Below the pieces are notes generated by a model. The model ran no database searches, was not told where the DNA came from, and saw nothing but the letters and a program-made list of their open reading frames with translations. Positions 36,926-47,207 of a DNA stretch of 64,000 nt are shown here, piece by piece (position 1 is the stretch's first letter; every line of letters starts with the position of its first letter). Both the position numbers and the translations under genes were made by a program. Location: assembly GCA_039105265.1 (NCBI GenBank), contig JAPFFF010000070.1:124001-188000 (forward strand), in the 5' to 3' direction. Source of the DNA: Tritrichomonas musculus. Taxonomy: Eukaryota; Parabasalia; Tritrichomonadida; Tritrichomonadidae.

Positions 36926-39900
36926 ACCTAAGAGTACGTGCAAATTTAGGTAAGTTGGTTTGTTGAAATGTCTTTGACTTCCTGAATGCATTCGAACCAT
37001 CCAACAAATCAAATGTCATACTTTCTCCTTCATGCATTCTTTCAAAAAGCTCTTCAACTGAGATATCCATCCTTTTGCACTTGTTGAGAATAACTTGTTT
37101 TGGAATTCCTTTGAGTCTAATATGATATCCTTCATTTCCTTGTTCATCAACCAAGATATCGAGGTAGCTCTTTTTACCAAGTGCAATGAGTTTTCTTGAG
37201 TGTATTTCCCCTTGACTACCTTCGAACTCATCAAAGTCATTATGAAACTGACACATATTTTTTCCAATAAGAGATTGATGATACTTGAACTGGAATAAGT
37301 CAGCTATCCTTGGTACATCTTTTTCAAGTACATGCATACTATCAGTATCTTGATAAAAGATAGGTATACCTGCTTGCTCAGCTGTAGCCATAACCCTGTT
37401 CATTAAGTGCTTACTCCAAGAGAGAACGCTTGCACCAAATTGAGGTAGGTTGAAATGGTCATTAATTGGTTTCAACTTCTTGACATAGCACTTATCAATA
37501 TTAGCATCTTCAACAACCTCCTTGATAAAGTTGTAGTTCCTCCAGAGGTACTTGTATAGTTGGCTTTTTGGTACTGTCTTGGTTTCAGTCTTTGTTGCTT
37601 TCAATATTGACTTGCCATATATGGAGTTGAGGAGGAGCTTTATTGTTTGTTCAAGAGGGTTCTTTTGCTTTTTATAACTTGCCCTGAGATTAAAGAGCTT
37701 CTCAATGAACTCATTGATTTTCTTGTTAAATCCTTCATCAAAGTAATAGCCACGTATTAACTCATATTCAACATCATAAAATTCGAACAAGTCCATGAGA
37801 CCTACTTTATCGATATAATAATGGTCAACAAGGAAATTGCCGAATATTTTACTACCTGCTTCATTCCTTGTAAATACTTGTCCAAATTTATATGGCTCTT
37901 TTGATTTACATTCGAGTTTCTTGATGTTGACTTCGATAAAGAATGTATCATATTGCATAAGTTGTTCATGTGTTGTACCTTGTGGTATTACTTTAGGTCT
38001 TCCTAATGGTATACCATCCATAACATACATTGCAGATGGATATAAGCTAACTGCATCAAAGTCTTGTATCTTTCCTTCGATGTATTGCTTTTCATTACCT
38101 GCTGTCATTGTTCTTCCACCAGAGACACATCGTTGTATGAAGTCTTGACACTTACCTGATAGTTCATAACATCCATCAAAGCAACCATATTTCTTGGCAA
38201 AGCAGTATCCAATAGCACTTATAGATATAAAATCATGAACACCATACATATCTGTCTTTGTTTCTTTAAAGACTGCTTTCAGGTCTTCATTAAATTTTTC
38301 CATTCCCTTCATCAAAACAATACAGTCCTTGAAACAATAGAAGATGGCATATTTAATGATGTCGATTTTGCCATCATTATAGCAATTTGCGATTTTTGCA
38401 TTTTCGATAATCTGCTTGCAGTTTGCATCAAGTTGTGCTTTCGATAACTTATCTGCATTTTCATCGATGTATTGCTGTTGGAACTCAGTAGCATCAACAA
38501 TTCTTCTTTGAATGTTCTCTTGTGTATATAGCTTATATGCCATGACTTCCTTGTGAACATTGAGGTTGAACATTGTAGCAAATTTACTTAATGCTTGTGG
38601 TATTATACTGTATGAGTTCCTGAATGTTAATCTCTTTTTGACTTTCCTTGTACCTTCTTCGAATAATGTCATGATGATTTGCAACACAGTTCCACTTCGT
38701 TCTGTTATCTGTGTATCCCATCCAGGTGTGTTAATGAAAAAGCATGCATCATACTTGAGGTTGTGAAAATATGTTAATGAGCCACTCCATAAATAATTCA
38801 AGAGCTTCTGTCCACAATCTTCACCTTGAATAGATATTTTATGTATGTTGGCTCCATCTCGAAAGATCGTACAATTGAGATATGGTATATGTGGACTGAC
38901 TGTCGAGTTTGTTTCGAAGTCACTATAATAAATCCTTGACCATGTATTTTGTTTCTTTTTATTATTCTCAATGAGTCTTGTACTCTGTTCTGCATTATAT
39001 TCGAGACTTACATAGTCATTAACATGTTCATATTCAGTTGTGTTGATAATATCCATTTCGCATGCTTTGATTTCTTCAAATAGATGTAACTCAAACATCT
39101 TTTGGAAAAAGGTTATTGGTTTGATTCCTTCATGTTTATAGTCTTTGACAGTCTTTCCATTTTTCTCCAATCTTGCTATCATACATCTTTTGTCAAAAGG
39201 CATATATGCAAATGTTCTATCAAGTTCTTCATAGTGTTGAAGGTAGAATAATGTACAAGGTATTTTCCTGTTGAGCATATAATGGTCTTTGAACAATATC
39301 AGGTTAACTTCTCTTTTAAAATCAACAGACCATTTTTTCTTTCTGGTGTTGATTCTTGTTTCATACTTGTATTTATCAGGTTGTTCAACAATTCTAATGA
39401 TACTAAAATTGCACTTGAACTTTTTAGCTACTTCTTCTATCTTGTTATTGGGTATGGCTCTTGTTTGAACAAAAAATCGTAAGTCATCTATTTCATCATC
39501 AGTGAACACACCTGATTGTATACAAGCATATACAAAACAATTATCTCTGTAGTTCTCTTTCCTTACCTCATGAAAGATTTGGTATGTAGATAAGTCTATA
39601 GGTGATAGATTGATGTATGGGAAAAAACTACCTTCTGGTGTATTTCGATAGTCTTCATCAATTTCGACTTCATCATCATAGATTTCATGAGTATCCATAT
39701 CTTGCATCTTGGTTCTAAAATGAACACCATCATTTGTTTTGTTCATGTCAATAAATTGTACCTCATATCGAACTGGAATGAACATGTTTGAGATATATGG
39801 ATTAGTGTCTGATTGGTCTTCACTTAAATCAAGTTCTCCTGTTATATGACCTAATGTACTTTCGATGTTGTGCTTATCACTGAGTGTGAAGTACTTATAA

Positions 39901-40202
39901 GTTCCATCAAGTGCAATTGCTTTAACAATAGGTCTTCCAACATTTTTCTTTTTATGTATCTGTCGTAGTGCTTCCGTAAATGCGTACCTCTTATCTTCAT
40001 CTTGATTGATGTCTGTAGCAAAACCAATACCTTGTCCTGCAGGAATCATGAGCTTCCTCATTTCTTCTTTAAATTTGTCTTTCTTTTGGTATTGTTTTGC
40101 ACGTCGATTATATTCACGACGAAACTGTGATTTTGTATCAGCATAGACATCTCCAATAGCATCTAAAAAATTATCTTCAATGTCCTTGTTCATGTTTAAC
40201 AT
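36918..40202 (-). CDS. polB: Protein-primed family B DNA polymerase (element C)
   Basis: 1094 residues from the ATG at 40202, eleven bases after a TCACTT initiator-like site; the first in-frame ATG further in is at 40193. A front domain with YRDNCFVYACIQSG (about 220) and LILFKDHYML is cysteine-protease-like (OTU-like) and shared with the A polymerase. Exonuclease motif DFETN is near 423. Polymerase motifs are DFDAVSLYPSAM (about 713), LLNSIYGKS (about 856) and YQDTDSMHV (about 947). It is closely related to the A polymerase but without its long acidic N-terminus. Confidence 0.9.
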   Translation of the reverse strand: MLNMNKDIEDNFLDAIGDVYADTKSQFRREYNRRAKQYQKKDKFKEEMRKLMIPAGQGIGFATDINQDEDKRYAFTEALRQIHKKKNVGRPIVKAIALDGTYKYFTLSDKHNIESTLGHITGELDLSEDQSDTNPYISNMFIPVRYEVQFIDMNKTNDGVHFRTKMQDMDTHEIYDDEVEIDEDYRNTPEGSFFPYINLSPIDLSTYQIFHEVRKENYRDNCFVYACIQSGVFTDDEIDDLRFFVQTRAIPNNKIEEVAKKFKCNFSIIRIVEQPDKYKYETRINTRKKKWSVDFKREVNLILFKDHYMLNRKIPCTLFYLQHYEELDRTFAYMPFDKRCMIARLEKNGKTVKDYKHEGIKPITFFQKMFELHLFEEIKACEMDIINTTEYEHVNDYVSLEYNAEQSTRLIENNKKKQNTWSRIYYSDFETNSTVSPHIPYLNCTIFRDGANIHKISIQGEDCGQKLLNYLWSGSLTYFHNLKYDACFFINTPGWDTQITERSGTVLQIIMTLFEEGTRKVKKRLTFRNSYSIIPQALSKFATMFNLNVHKEVMAYKLYTQENIQRRIVDATEFQQQYIDENADKLSKAQLDANCKQIIENAKIANCYNDGKIDIIKYAIFYCFKDCIVLMKGMEKFNEDLKAVFKETKTDMYGVHDFISISAIGYCFAKKYGCFDGCYELSGKCQDFIQRCVSGGRTMTAGNEKQYIEGKIQDFDAVSLYPSAMYVMDGIPLGRPKVIPQGTTHEQLMQYDTFFIEVNIKKLECKSKEPYKFGQVFTRNEAGSKIFGNFLVDHYYIDKVGLMDLFEFYDVEYELIRGYYFDEGFNKKINEFIEKLFNLRASYKKQKNPLEQTIKLLLNSIYGKSILKATKTETKTVPKSQLYKYLWRNYNFIKEVVEDANIDKCYVKKLKPINDHFNLPQFGASVLSWSKHLMNRVMATAEQAGIPIFYQDTDSMHVLEKDVPRIADLFQFKYHQSLIGKNMCQFHNDFDEFEGSQGEIHSRKLIALGKKSYLDILVDEQGNEGYHIRLKGIPKQVILNKCKRMDISVEELFERMHEGESMTFDLLDGSNAFRKSKTFQQTNLPKFARTLRFT

Positions 40203-40210
40203 AAAATAAA

Positions 40211-40215
40211 AGTGA
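40211..40215 (-). promoter_or_regulatory. Initiator-like site of element C polymerase
   Basis: TCACT on the minus strand with its A eleven bases before the ATG at 40202, matching the trichomonad initiator pattern. Pattern-based inference. Confidence 0.4.
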
Positions 40216-40276
40216 AACGATAAAAATAAAAACAAAGAAAAAGTTAAAAAAATTATTTTTTTAGTTATGACCTATC

Positions 40277-41039
40277 TTATTGGGGGTAATCATCATCATC
40301 AACGACATTATCATCGAGATGTGGAAAATGATATTGGAACTCATTTCCTTTCACCTTCGATTCAGAGTTCCGTTGAATTTCGTTCTTCTCCATTGATTCA
40401 CCCCATTGCCTCATGGCTTTCAGCACTTGCTTCGGTGATTGCTTCCTTCCACTTCTCTCGAAGCTGCATGCTTTGTCCAACTTCTCTTTCTCTTCTTGTG
40501 ATAAGTATTGTCGAAGATGATAAACGCAATTGGACAACTTCCATCCATAGGACTTGAACACGCTCGTCTGATCTGGTGCTTTTTTCTTGTCATATGATTC
40601 AACAGCTTCCAACATGTTTCGAAGATAATCAGCTTCTTTCATCATCAAGTTCGATCTTGCCAACTTTTCAGCAAATGCATCATCTGTTGGAGGACCAGCT
40701 TGTTGAGCATTTTTGAGATCTGACACGTCCTTCTTTAGATCGTGAATTTTGTTAATGTACTTCGCCACCTTTTTTGGAGCAAGTTCCAATTTCATCAGCT
40801 CGAGTGCGTATTCGTCGTTATTATCAATGTCTTTCCTGAGTTCTTCAGCATTGTGATTGATGTCTTCAATGTGAAATTCTACACCAGTCATTTTCTCCTC
40901 CAACTTCGTTAATCGTTCTTTCAAGTTTTCATTTTCTTCTATTAATCGTTCCATTTCATCTCGAAAGTCGAATGGCCTAACATTATCCTCCTTATAATCA
41001 CTATTGGATTTCATATCATGAACACTTTTCGGTGGCTTA
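40277..41039 (-). CDS. Coiled-coil gene, 3' part, interrupted by element A
   Basis: This half reads from the left edge of element A to a stop at 40277-40279. It encodes a coiled coil (EMERLIEENENLKERLTKLE), then LRNMLEAVESYDKKK, a helical region (YHLRQYLSQEEKEKLDKACS) and an acidic end (DDNVVDDDDYPQ). The other half is at 63218-63878. Counting the 5-bp duplication once, the two halves total 1419 bases, a whole number of codons, with the same frame across the junction, so one gene of about 472 residues existed before A arrived. Codon use is more GC-rich than the elements, favouring a host gene. The short distance to the C polymerase leaves open that it is a gene of C. Confidence 0.8.
41035..41039. 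repeat. Element A target-site duplication, left copy
   Basis: GCTTA, repeated at 63218-63222 outside the right TIR. Five bases rather than the usual six. Confidence 0.8.
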
Positions 41040-41271
41040 AGTAGATACCCTAAGGGTGGCGTCTGATACTACGTATCATCTGCCCCCCTTAAGATGAAAC
41101 TCCATACCTATTGACATTTCTAGATCATAGCACTTTCAATGTGAAACCTCATGTCAAAACTTAACACGTCACCTCACGTTAAACTCATGTCATCACCTCA
41201 TGTCATCACCTCATGTCACACGCCACATATCACGTCATACAACGGTTCACATAACGTGGTTCAACTGTAAA
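41040..41271 (+). repeat. Element A left TIR (232 bp)
   Basis: Reverse complement of 62986-63217 with no visible difference. It contains CCCTAAGGG and the dyad GATAC-TAC-GTATC near the outer end, a C-run and a threefold CTCATGTCA repeat near the inner end. Confidence 0.95.
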
Positions 41272-41344
41272 CACACTACTTTTTTTTTTTCAATTAAGCT
41301 CACCCTAATTTTTTTAGCGTGTCAATTTTTTTATCACCACACAA

Positions 41345-44300
41345 ATGCCATTCGCCATATCCGAATTAATCGCAATTGAAAACTGCACTTATGATGAGGA
41401 CACAACCACATACATTGATAACGACTCACTCATCATATCCGAACATAGTAATGACGTCATCCCATCATACGATAACATTGATACACCACTTGACGATGAT
41501 GTTGAACTCATATTTGACGATGACGATACAGCATCACTTGACGAAGACGATGATGTTGAACTTATATTTGACGATGATGATGCTACCATTGCAACACCAC
41601 TTAACGATGATGATGCATCACTTAACGATGATGTTGAACTTATATTTGACGATGATGATGCTACCATTGCAACACCACTTAACGATGACGATGAAGTATC
41701 ACTTAACGATGATGATGCAACCCCACTTGATGATGACGAGCTAGCATCGGATGAAGAAGAACCCATATTTGATGACGATGATGCAGCACTTAACGATGAC
41801 GATGCAGCACTTAACGATGACGATGCACCACTTAACGATGACGATGATGCATCACTTAACAATGATGATGAAGAATCACTTAACAATGAAGAGTCCACAC
41901 AACATGATGAAGAGCTTGCTTCTGATACAGTTGACTTACATAATGTTACTATTGACATCAAGCCATGTGACGTTAGATTTGATAGTGACGGTACCATTGT
42001 CGAAGTTAAAGTATGTGATTATGAAGTTAGTGAATCAGATTTCCTAACCGGATGTGATGATTATGGTCATTATATTAAGGTTGAATTACATAAAGTAGTA
42101 CGTGAAACTGGTGAAGTTATTGATATCAAAGCAACACCTAAAGAGTTACCACCATATGATGATAAGTTTACATCAGCTGATGATGACTACTATGAATATC
42201 ATGAAGTTGACTATGTTAATGTTGAACATGAATGTGATGGTTATGATTGTTCTCAATTTGTTGACATAGCTCAACGTGTTGCATACTATTATATGATTCA
42301 ATCCATTCTTTCACTCATGGATGGAGCTGAAAACCTTCACCGCGAAGAGTCTGCATCATATGACGATGATGATGTTAACGCTATTGAACTAGTTGATGAA
42401 CCACTTAATAACGCCACACACAGTGAAGAAGTAGTTGAACCCATTGATGAACATGCCAAGTTGATGATTGAATATGTTGATGCTATTGATTTCGTTGACG
42501 AACCCATTGATGAACACGCTAAGTTGACGATTGTTAATGTTAATGCTATTGATTTCGTCGATGAATCAGTTGAGTATTGTACTATTGACGTTAAACCATG
42601 TGAAGTTACATATGATAGCAATGGTAACATCATCGACATTGAAGTATGTGATTATGAAGTTGAAGATGATTGTTTTGATGAAGTCGGACAAGATGATGAT
42701 GGTAATGATGTTAAGTTTGAACTACACAAGGTAGTACGTGAAACAGGCGATGTTATTGACGTTAAACTCTATGCCGAGTCCAAATACGAACCAGACCTTG
42801 AGATTGAAACCATTTATATTACTGCTGTTGAAACATATCAATACGATGATGACAACAAACATGCCATCACTATCATTGAGAAAGGCGGTTTACTTACGTT
42901 ATACCGTCGTAATTACATAATGCCACCATATGATATTATTGATTTCAATTCAGATGATGATCAGAAGTTAATCCTAGTTGATGATTACGAAGCCACTACG
43001 AATGATGTTGATGCCACCACTGTAAATAATGATGTTGAACACGTAACAGATCTTACCAATGCCGTTATTGAATATACACCATTCACATTCATAGCTACAT
43101 CCACGATTATTAACACTCTACAAATGATTGATGATGACCAATACAATGATGATGAATTCATTCTTTCACTTATGGATGCAGCTGAACGCTTGTATGGAGA
43201 CCACTACTACGATGAAACTAAGTATCAAGATGAGTTGGAACGTATGATGACTGCTGCTAATAATCACGATGCATTCGAAGTTAATATTGATAACAACATT
43301 GAAACACAACATGCATTCATACAAGTGTTGAGATATATTCGCGATAACAGATCACGCTTTCCCACAGCAAGTGTATTAAGTTATGATAATGAAGATAGAC
43401 ATATAAAATCCTTTCCAATAAACAATGAGTTAACTATTGATGAAGTAATTGATGGAATACTTGGTAACATTACAGTTGAACAGTTCGGTTCTGATACTGA
43501 TCCAGAAGTTAATGCTGATTACATCCCAGTTAAGTTTGTTGTTACCTTCTATAAGTTAACTAAACGCAATGGTAAAACAGTATTTCAAGAGAAGATTAAT
43601 GGTGAATATGTTGATGTTGCAACAGTTGATTCATTCCGCAACTCATATGATGGTGCATTCTTTCCATACATTAACCTCATCCCATCACTTGACTTATCAC
43701 GTTATCAGATCTTTCACGAGGTCGATGCCAAAAACTATACTGACAACTGCTTCGTATATGCATGCATTCAGTCAGGTGTATTCACTAAAGATGAGATTGA
43801 CATGTTACGTGGTATGATACACACACGTTCAGTACCCATCAATATGATACTCAAAATAGCTAGTGAAATGAAATGCCACTTCATTGTATATCGCATTGAT
43901 GAATCACGTGATGTTAAACATCAAAAACACTTAAGCATTGACACACATAAGAACAATAATGTGACTGCTGATAGAGTGGTTAGGTTGCTATTATACAAAG
44001 ACCATTTCATGATTGATAACAATGAGAAGTTGCCAATCACCACCTATTACATTGAACATAGAGATGAACTCGATGAAAAGCATGCTGACATTCCAGTTGA
44101 AAAACGATTTCACATCAGAGGAGTTAATCAAACAGGCTATCCACTTTACACCACTGCTGATTGGACAGGTAATGATTTCACTAAGGTATTCCGCAAGATG
44201 TTTGAATGCAACTGCTTTCGTGAGATTAATCAATGTGAACAAAACATATTAACAACCTGTGAGTATGACAACCATTTGAATGATTACATTGAACTCGACT

Positions 44301-46408
44301 ATGATGAAACGTTATATTGTAAAGAAGAATCATCTAATGCCAAACATATTACACCATGGAAAGCAGTTTACTACGCTGACTTTGAAACAGACGTAACTGT
44401 ATCACCACACCAACCATACTTATGCTGTGTGTACGATGGTGTTAAATGTAAAGAGCCATACACTGGTGATGACATTGCAAAACGATTCTTAAATGATCTA
44501 CCCAATCACTCATTGATTTACTTCCACAATCTTAAGTATGACGTATGTTTCTTCATCAACGAACCAGGTTGGAAGGCTAGTGTCATTAAACGTGGTGGTA
44601 CCATCTTACAAGCAGTCATGAAACAATACATACCCATCAAACAGTGGGATAAAGTCAAACATACATATGTAACTAAGAACATAACTAAGCGTTTAACATT
44701 CCGTGACAGTTACTCACTCATACCAGCGCCACTATCACAGTTCGGTAACATGTTCAATCTCAATGTACATAAAGAAATCATGCCATACAAACTATACACA
44801 GCAGCTAACATCAAACGTAAGATGATACCATTCGATGAATTCAAAGATCAATATCGCAACGAACACATTGATGATATGTCAGCATCTGAACTCGATCAAG
44901 CTTACTTACAACTACTCATCAATGCTAAAGTAGCTGAGTCATATGATGAAACCACACACATGATTGATATTATGAAGTATGCTCAATTCTACTGTGAACA
45001 TGACTGCATCACACTCGCTAATGGTATACGTAAGTTTGATCATGACCTCAATGAAGTGTTCAAGAAAGCTAACAACAAATTCCCAGGCATTAACCAGTAC
45101 ATATCAATCAGTGCAATCGGCTACGACTTCGCACGCACATATGGTTGCACTAAAGACTGCTTCACACTATCAGGCAAGCCACAGAACTTCATCCAACGTT
45201 GTGTTAGTGGTGGTAGAACAATGACAGCTAACAATGAGAAGCAATATGTTGAAGGTAAGATACAGGACTTCGATGCAGTCAGCTTATATCCATCAGCTAT
45301 GCACATCATGCCAGGCATACCAAAGGGTAAACCACAAGTTATACCATCAAACACAACTCACGATCAACTCATGTGTTATGATACGTTCTTCATTGAGATC
45401 AACATCAAACACATAAAGTGTAAGTCAACTAACCCATATAGGTTTGGTCAGGTATTCATACGCAATGAAGAAGGCACTAAACTGTTTTGCAACCAACCAG
45501 TTGACCACTTCTATATTGACAAGATTGGTTTGATTGATTTGATTGCAGCTTATGATATTGAATATGAATTCTTACGTGGTTACTACTTCAATGATGGTTT
45601 CAATTCATCCATCAACACATTCATTGATACACTATTCGAGTTACGAAAAACATACAAGCGTGAACATAACCCACTTGAGAAGACCATCAAGTTGTTACTC
45701 AACTCAATCTATGGCAAGTCAATATTAAAGCCAATCACAGATGAAGTCAAGATTATTAACAGAGATGATATCATACCATTCATTTATCGCAAATACAACT
45801 ACATCAAAGAGGTTGTTGACAATGGTGGTAATAAAGTATTCGTTAAGATGATTAAACCAATCAATAAACACTACAACCTACCACAGTTTGGTGCATCAGT
45901 GTTATCATGGAGTAAACACATCATGAATCAAGTCATGACACTCGCTGAACAGAATGACATAGCAATACACTACCAAGATACTGATAGCATGCACTTAAAT
46001 GAAGATGATGTTGATAAGTTAGCTGCTCTATTCAAAGCAACATATGGTAAAGACTTAATTGGCAGTGATATGACACAGTTTCATTGTGACTTCGATGTAT
46101 TCCCAGGTGCAGTTGGTAAGATACACTCACGTAAGCTCATTGCATTAGGTAAGAAGTCATATCTTGATATACTCGTTGATGAACATGGTAATGAAGACTA
46201 TCACATTAGAATGAAATCAATACCAAAGCAATGCATCATTAACAAGTGCAAACGCATGAACATCACTGTTGAAGAGTTGTATGAACGTATGTATCATGGT
46301 GAAGCAATTACATTTGACTTAACTGATGGTTGCAACTGCTTTAGAAAGACAAAGTCATTTCAACAAGTTACACTACCACAATTCACCAGGACAGTTCAAT
46401 TCAAGTAA
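41345..46408 (+). CDS. polB: Protein-primed family B DNA polymerase with acidic repeats (element A)
   Basis: 1687 residues. Residues about 40-190 are aspartate-rich repeats (LIFDDDDATIATPLNDDD-type). A module of about 75 residues occurs twice, near 196 and 409 (IDIKPCDVRFDSDGTIVEVK against IDVKPCEVTYDSNGNIIDIE, both ending ELHKVVRETG). A cysteine-protease-like (OTU-like) domain with YTDNCFVYACIQSG (about 800) and LLLYKDHFMI follows. Exonuclease motif DFETD is near 1009; polymerase motifs are DFDAVSLYPSAM (about 1308), LLNSIYGKS (about 1451) and YQDTDSMHL (about 1543). Replicates the element. Start chosen at the first ATG after TATCACC, nine bases after a near-initiator. Confidence 0.92.
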   Translation: MPFAISELIAIENCTYDEDTTTYIDNDSLIISEHSNDVIPSYDNIDTPLDDDVELIFDDDDTASLDEDDDVELIFDDDDATIATPLNDDDASLNDDVELIFDDDDATIATPLNDDDEVSLNDDDATPLDDDELASDEEEPIFDDDDAALNDDDAALNDDDAPLNDDDDASLNNDDEESLNNEESTQHDEELASDTVDLHNVTIDIKPCDVRFDSDGTIVEVKVCDYEVSESDFLTGCDDYGHYIKVELHKVVRETGEVIDIKATPKELPPYDDKFTSADDDYYEYHEVDYVNVEHECDGYDCSQFVDIAQRVAYYYMIQSILSLMDGAENLHREESASYDDDDVNAIELVDEPLNNATHSEEVVEPIDEHAKLMIEYVDAIDFVDEPIDEHAKLTIVNVNAIDFVDESVEYCTIDVKPCEVTYDSNGNIIDIEVCDYEVEDDCFDEVGQDDDGNDVKFELHKVVRETGDVIDVKLYAESKYEPDLEIETIYITAVETYQYDDDNKHAITIIEKGGLLTLYRRNYIMPPYDIIDFNSDDDQKLILVDDYEATTNDVDATTVNNDVEHVTDLTNAVIEYTPFTFIATSTIINTLQMIDDDQYNDDEFILSLMDAAERLYGDHYYDETKYQDELERMMTAANNHDAFEVNIDNNIETQHAFIQVLRYIRDNRSRFPTASVLSYDNEDRHIKSFPINNELTIDEVIDGILGNITVEQFGSDTDPEVNADYIPVKFVVTFYKLTKRNGKTVFQEKINGEYVDVATVDSFRNSYDGAFFPYINLIPSLDLSRYQIFHEVDAKNYTDNCFVYACIQSGVFTKDEIDMLRGMIHTRSVPINMILKIASEMKCHFIVYRIDESRDVKHQKHLSIDTHKNNNVTADRVVRLLLYKDHFMIDNNEKLPITTYYIEHRDELDEKHADIPVEKRFHIRGVNQTGYPLYTTADWTGNDFTKVFRKMFECNCFREINQCEQNILTTCEYDNHLNDYIELDYDETLYCKEESSNAKHITPWKAVYYADFETDVTVSPHQPYLCCVYDGVKCKEPYTGDDIAKRFLNDLPNHSLIYFHNLKYDVCFFINEPGWKASVIKRGGTILQAVMKQYIPIKQWDKVKHTYVTKNITKRLTFRDSYSLIPAPLSQFGNMFNLNVHKEIMPYKLYTAANIKRKMIPFDEFKDQYRNEHIDDMSASELDQAYLQLLINAKVAESYDETTHMIDIMKYAQFYCEHDCITLANGIRKFDHDLNEVFKKANNKFPGINQYISISAIGYDFARTYGCTKDCFTLSGKPQNFIQRCVSGGRTMTANNEKQYVEGKIQDFDAVSLYPSAMHIMPGIPKGKPQVIPSNTTHDQLMCYDTFFIEINIKHIKCKSTNPYRFGQVFIRNEEGTKLFCNQPVDHFYIDKIGLIDLIAAYDIEYEFLRGYYFNDGFNSSINTFIDTLFELRKTYKREHNPLEKTIKLLLNSIYGKSILKPITDEVKIINRDDIIPFIYRKYNYIKEVVDNGGNKVFVKMIKPINKHYNLPQFGASVLSWSKHIMNQVMTLAEQNDIAIHYQDTDSMHLNEDDVDKLAALFKATYGKDLIGSDMTQFHCDFDVFPGAVGKIHSRKLIALGKKSYLDILVDEHGNEDYHIRMKSIPKQCIINKCKRMNITVEELYERMYHGEAITFDLTDGCNCFRKTKSFQQVTLPQFTRTVQFK
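41470..41910 (+). repeat. In-frame aspartate-codon repeats in the polymerase gene
   Basis: Tandem and dispersed units around CTTAACGATGATGATGCA (LNDDDA) and TTTGACGATGATGATGC; one longer block of about 66 bases near 41560 is repeated near 41637. The opposite strands show only serine-rich shadow frames. Confidence 0.85.
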
Positions 46409-46464
46409 CGTTACAGTAATTCAATTAAAACATTGCAATTCATCAATGTAAATTTTTATTCGCA

Positions 46465-46469
46465 TCACA
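46465..46469 (+). promoter_or_regulatory. Initiator-like site before 46474
   Basis: TCACA with its A seven bases before the ATG, matching TCA(+1)Y(T/A). Confidence 0.4.
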
Positions 46470-46473
46470 AACC

Positions 46474-46926
46474 ATGTCTGTCACTAGCTTTGTTGAAACA
46501 ATCAAACCAACTAATGATGATAAGTTAATTGTCTATCTTGATAGTAAGATATACCCTATTGATTTTGGCATTAGTGTTCGACCATTACTAGTCATTGATG
46601 GCAACAGAACCATTGACATGAATGAGTTGATTAACATCTTTGGTAAGGTACCATACATAACTGTACGTGAGAATCGTTATCGAACAGTATATCGTGATCC
46701 AATGCTGTTAACCATTGACTTAACACCAAGACAATTCACATCAACTAATGATGAAACACATACCTATTACAAATACTACATTGATAAGTTATGCTTACGT
46801 CATGAGTTGAAACGATATGAATCAATCTATGCCAAAGCAAATGATGCCATCAATGAATATAGAAGTAAACTCAATGAGCAGAACTCAGTTGATGCTAAAA
46901 GAGATCCTACTAATGATGTAGTTTAA
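46474..46926 (+). CDS. Hypothetical protein (element A)
   Basis: 150 residues, mixed alpha/beta (KLIVYLDSKIYPIDFGI, PLLVIDGNRTIDMNELINIFG) with a tyrosine-rich helical C-terminus. Not recognised. It follows the polymerase by 65 bases on the same strand and has no counterpart in C. The small size and position suggest an early accessory gene. Confidence 0.6.
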   Translation: MSVTSFVETIKPTNDDKLIVYLDSKIYPIDFGISVRPLLVIDGNRTIDMNELINIFGKVPYITVRENRYRTVYRDPMLLTIDLTPRQFTSTNDETHTYYKYYIDKLCLRHELKRYESIYAKANDAINEYRSKLNEQNSVDAKRDPTNDVV

Positions 46927-46931
46927 ACGAT

Positions 46932-47175
46932 TCATTTTTTGTCATCACTCAAGTCATCATTCAAGTCATCACTCAAGTCATCATTCAAGTCATCACTCAA
47001 GTCATCATTCAAGTCATCATTCAAGTCATTCAAGTCATCACTCAAGTCATCACTCAAGTCATCATTCAAGTCATCATTCAAGTCATCACTCAAGTCATCA
47101 TTCAAGTCATCACTCAAGTGATACACTATGCTATACATCAAGTGATACACCACACACATCATTAAACATGTCATG
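46932..47175 (-). CDS. Possible acidic tetrapeptide-repeat protein (element A)
   Basis: About 80 residues if started at the ATG at 47175: a short hydrophobic/Cys segment followed by alternating LNDD and LSDD units and DDKK. The units are 12 bases, with one of 9, always a multiple of three, as expected if translated. The shared 25-base motif lies just upstream (47183-47207). The opposite strand also has an open frame (KSSFKSSL repeats) through the same array, so coding on either strand is uncertain. Confidence 0.3.
46941..47119. repeat. 12-bp tandem array AAGTCATCAYTC
   Basis: About 15 copies with CACT/CATT alternation and one 9-base unit, between convergent candidate genes of element A. Confidence 0.95.
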
Positions 47176-47182
47176 CAAATGC

Positions 47183-47207
47183 AAAAACAAAAGTGCAAAA
47201 ACCAACC
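47183..47207 (-). promoter_or_regulatory. 25-base motif shared with 356-380
   Basis: Minus strand GGTTGGTTTTTGCACTTTTG plus five T, identical to the copy at 356-380, and 238 bases downstream of tRNA-like unit 3. Confidence 0.6.

Larger units (their letters stand above)
5851..40202 (-). mobile_element. Element C: incomplete older Polinton, split by element B
   Basis: Visible parts are 5851-10818 and 33243-40202. Their gene order (polymerase, minor-capsid-like gene on the opposite strand, fibre I, fibre II) matches element A read in reverse. Neither a TIR nor the capsid/ATPase/integrase block of C is present on the left, so C is incomplete, with one large interruption (element B inside fibre I). 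The right boundary is unclear: its polymerase starts only 74 bases from the coiled-coil gene at 40277. It is related to A but clearly diverged, so it is older than A and B. Confidence 0.75.

Noticed and set aside
41389-41997. 202-residue serine-rich minus-strand ORF
   Set aside because: Antisense shadow of aspartate-codon repeats in the polymerase gene.
46939-47121. KSSFKSSL repeat ORF on the plus strand
   Set aside because: Shadow of the 12-bp array; the minus strand offers a frame with an upstream ATG and motif, and even that is doubtful.
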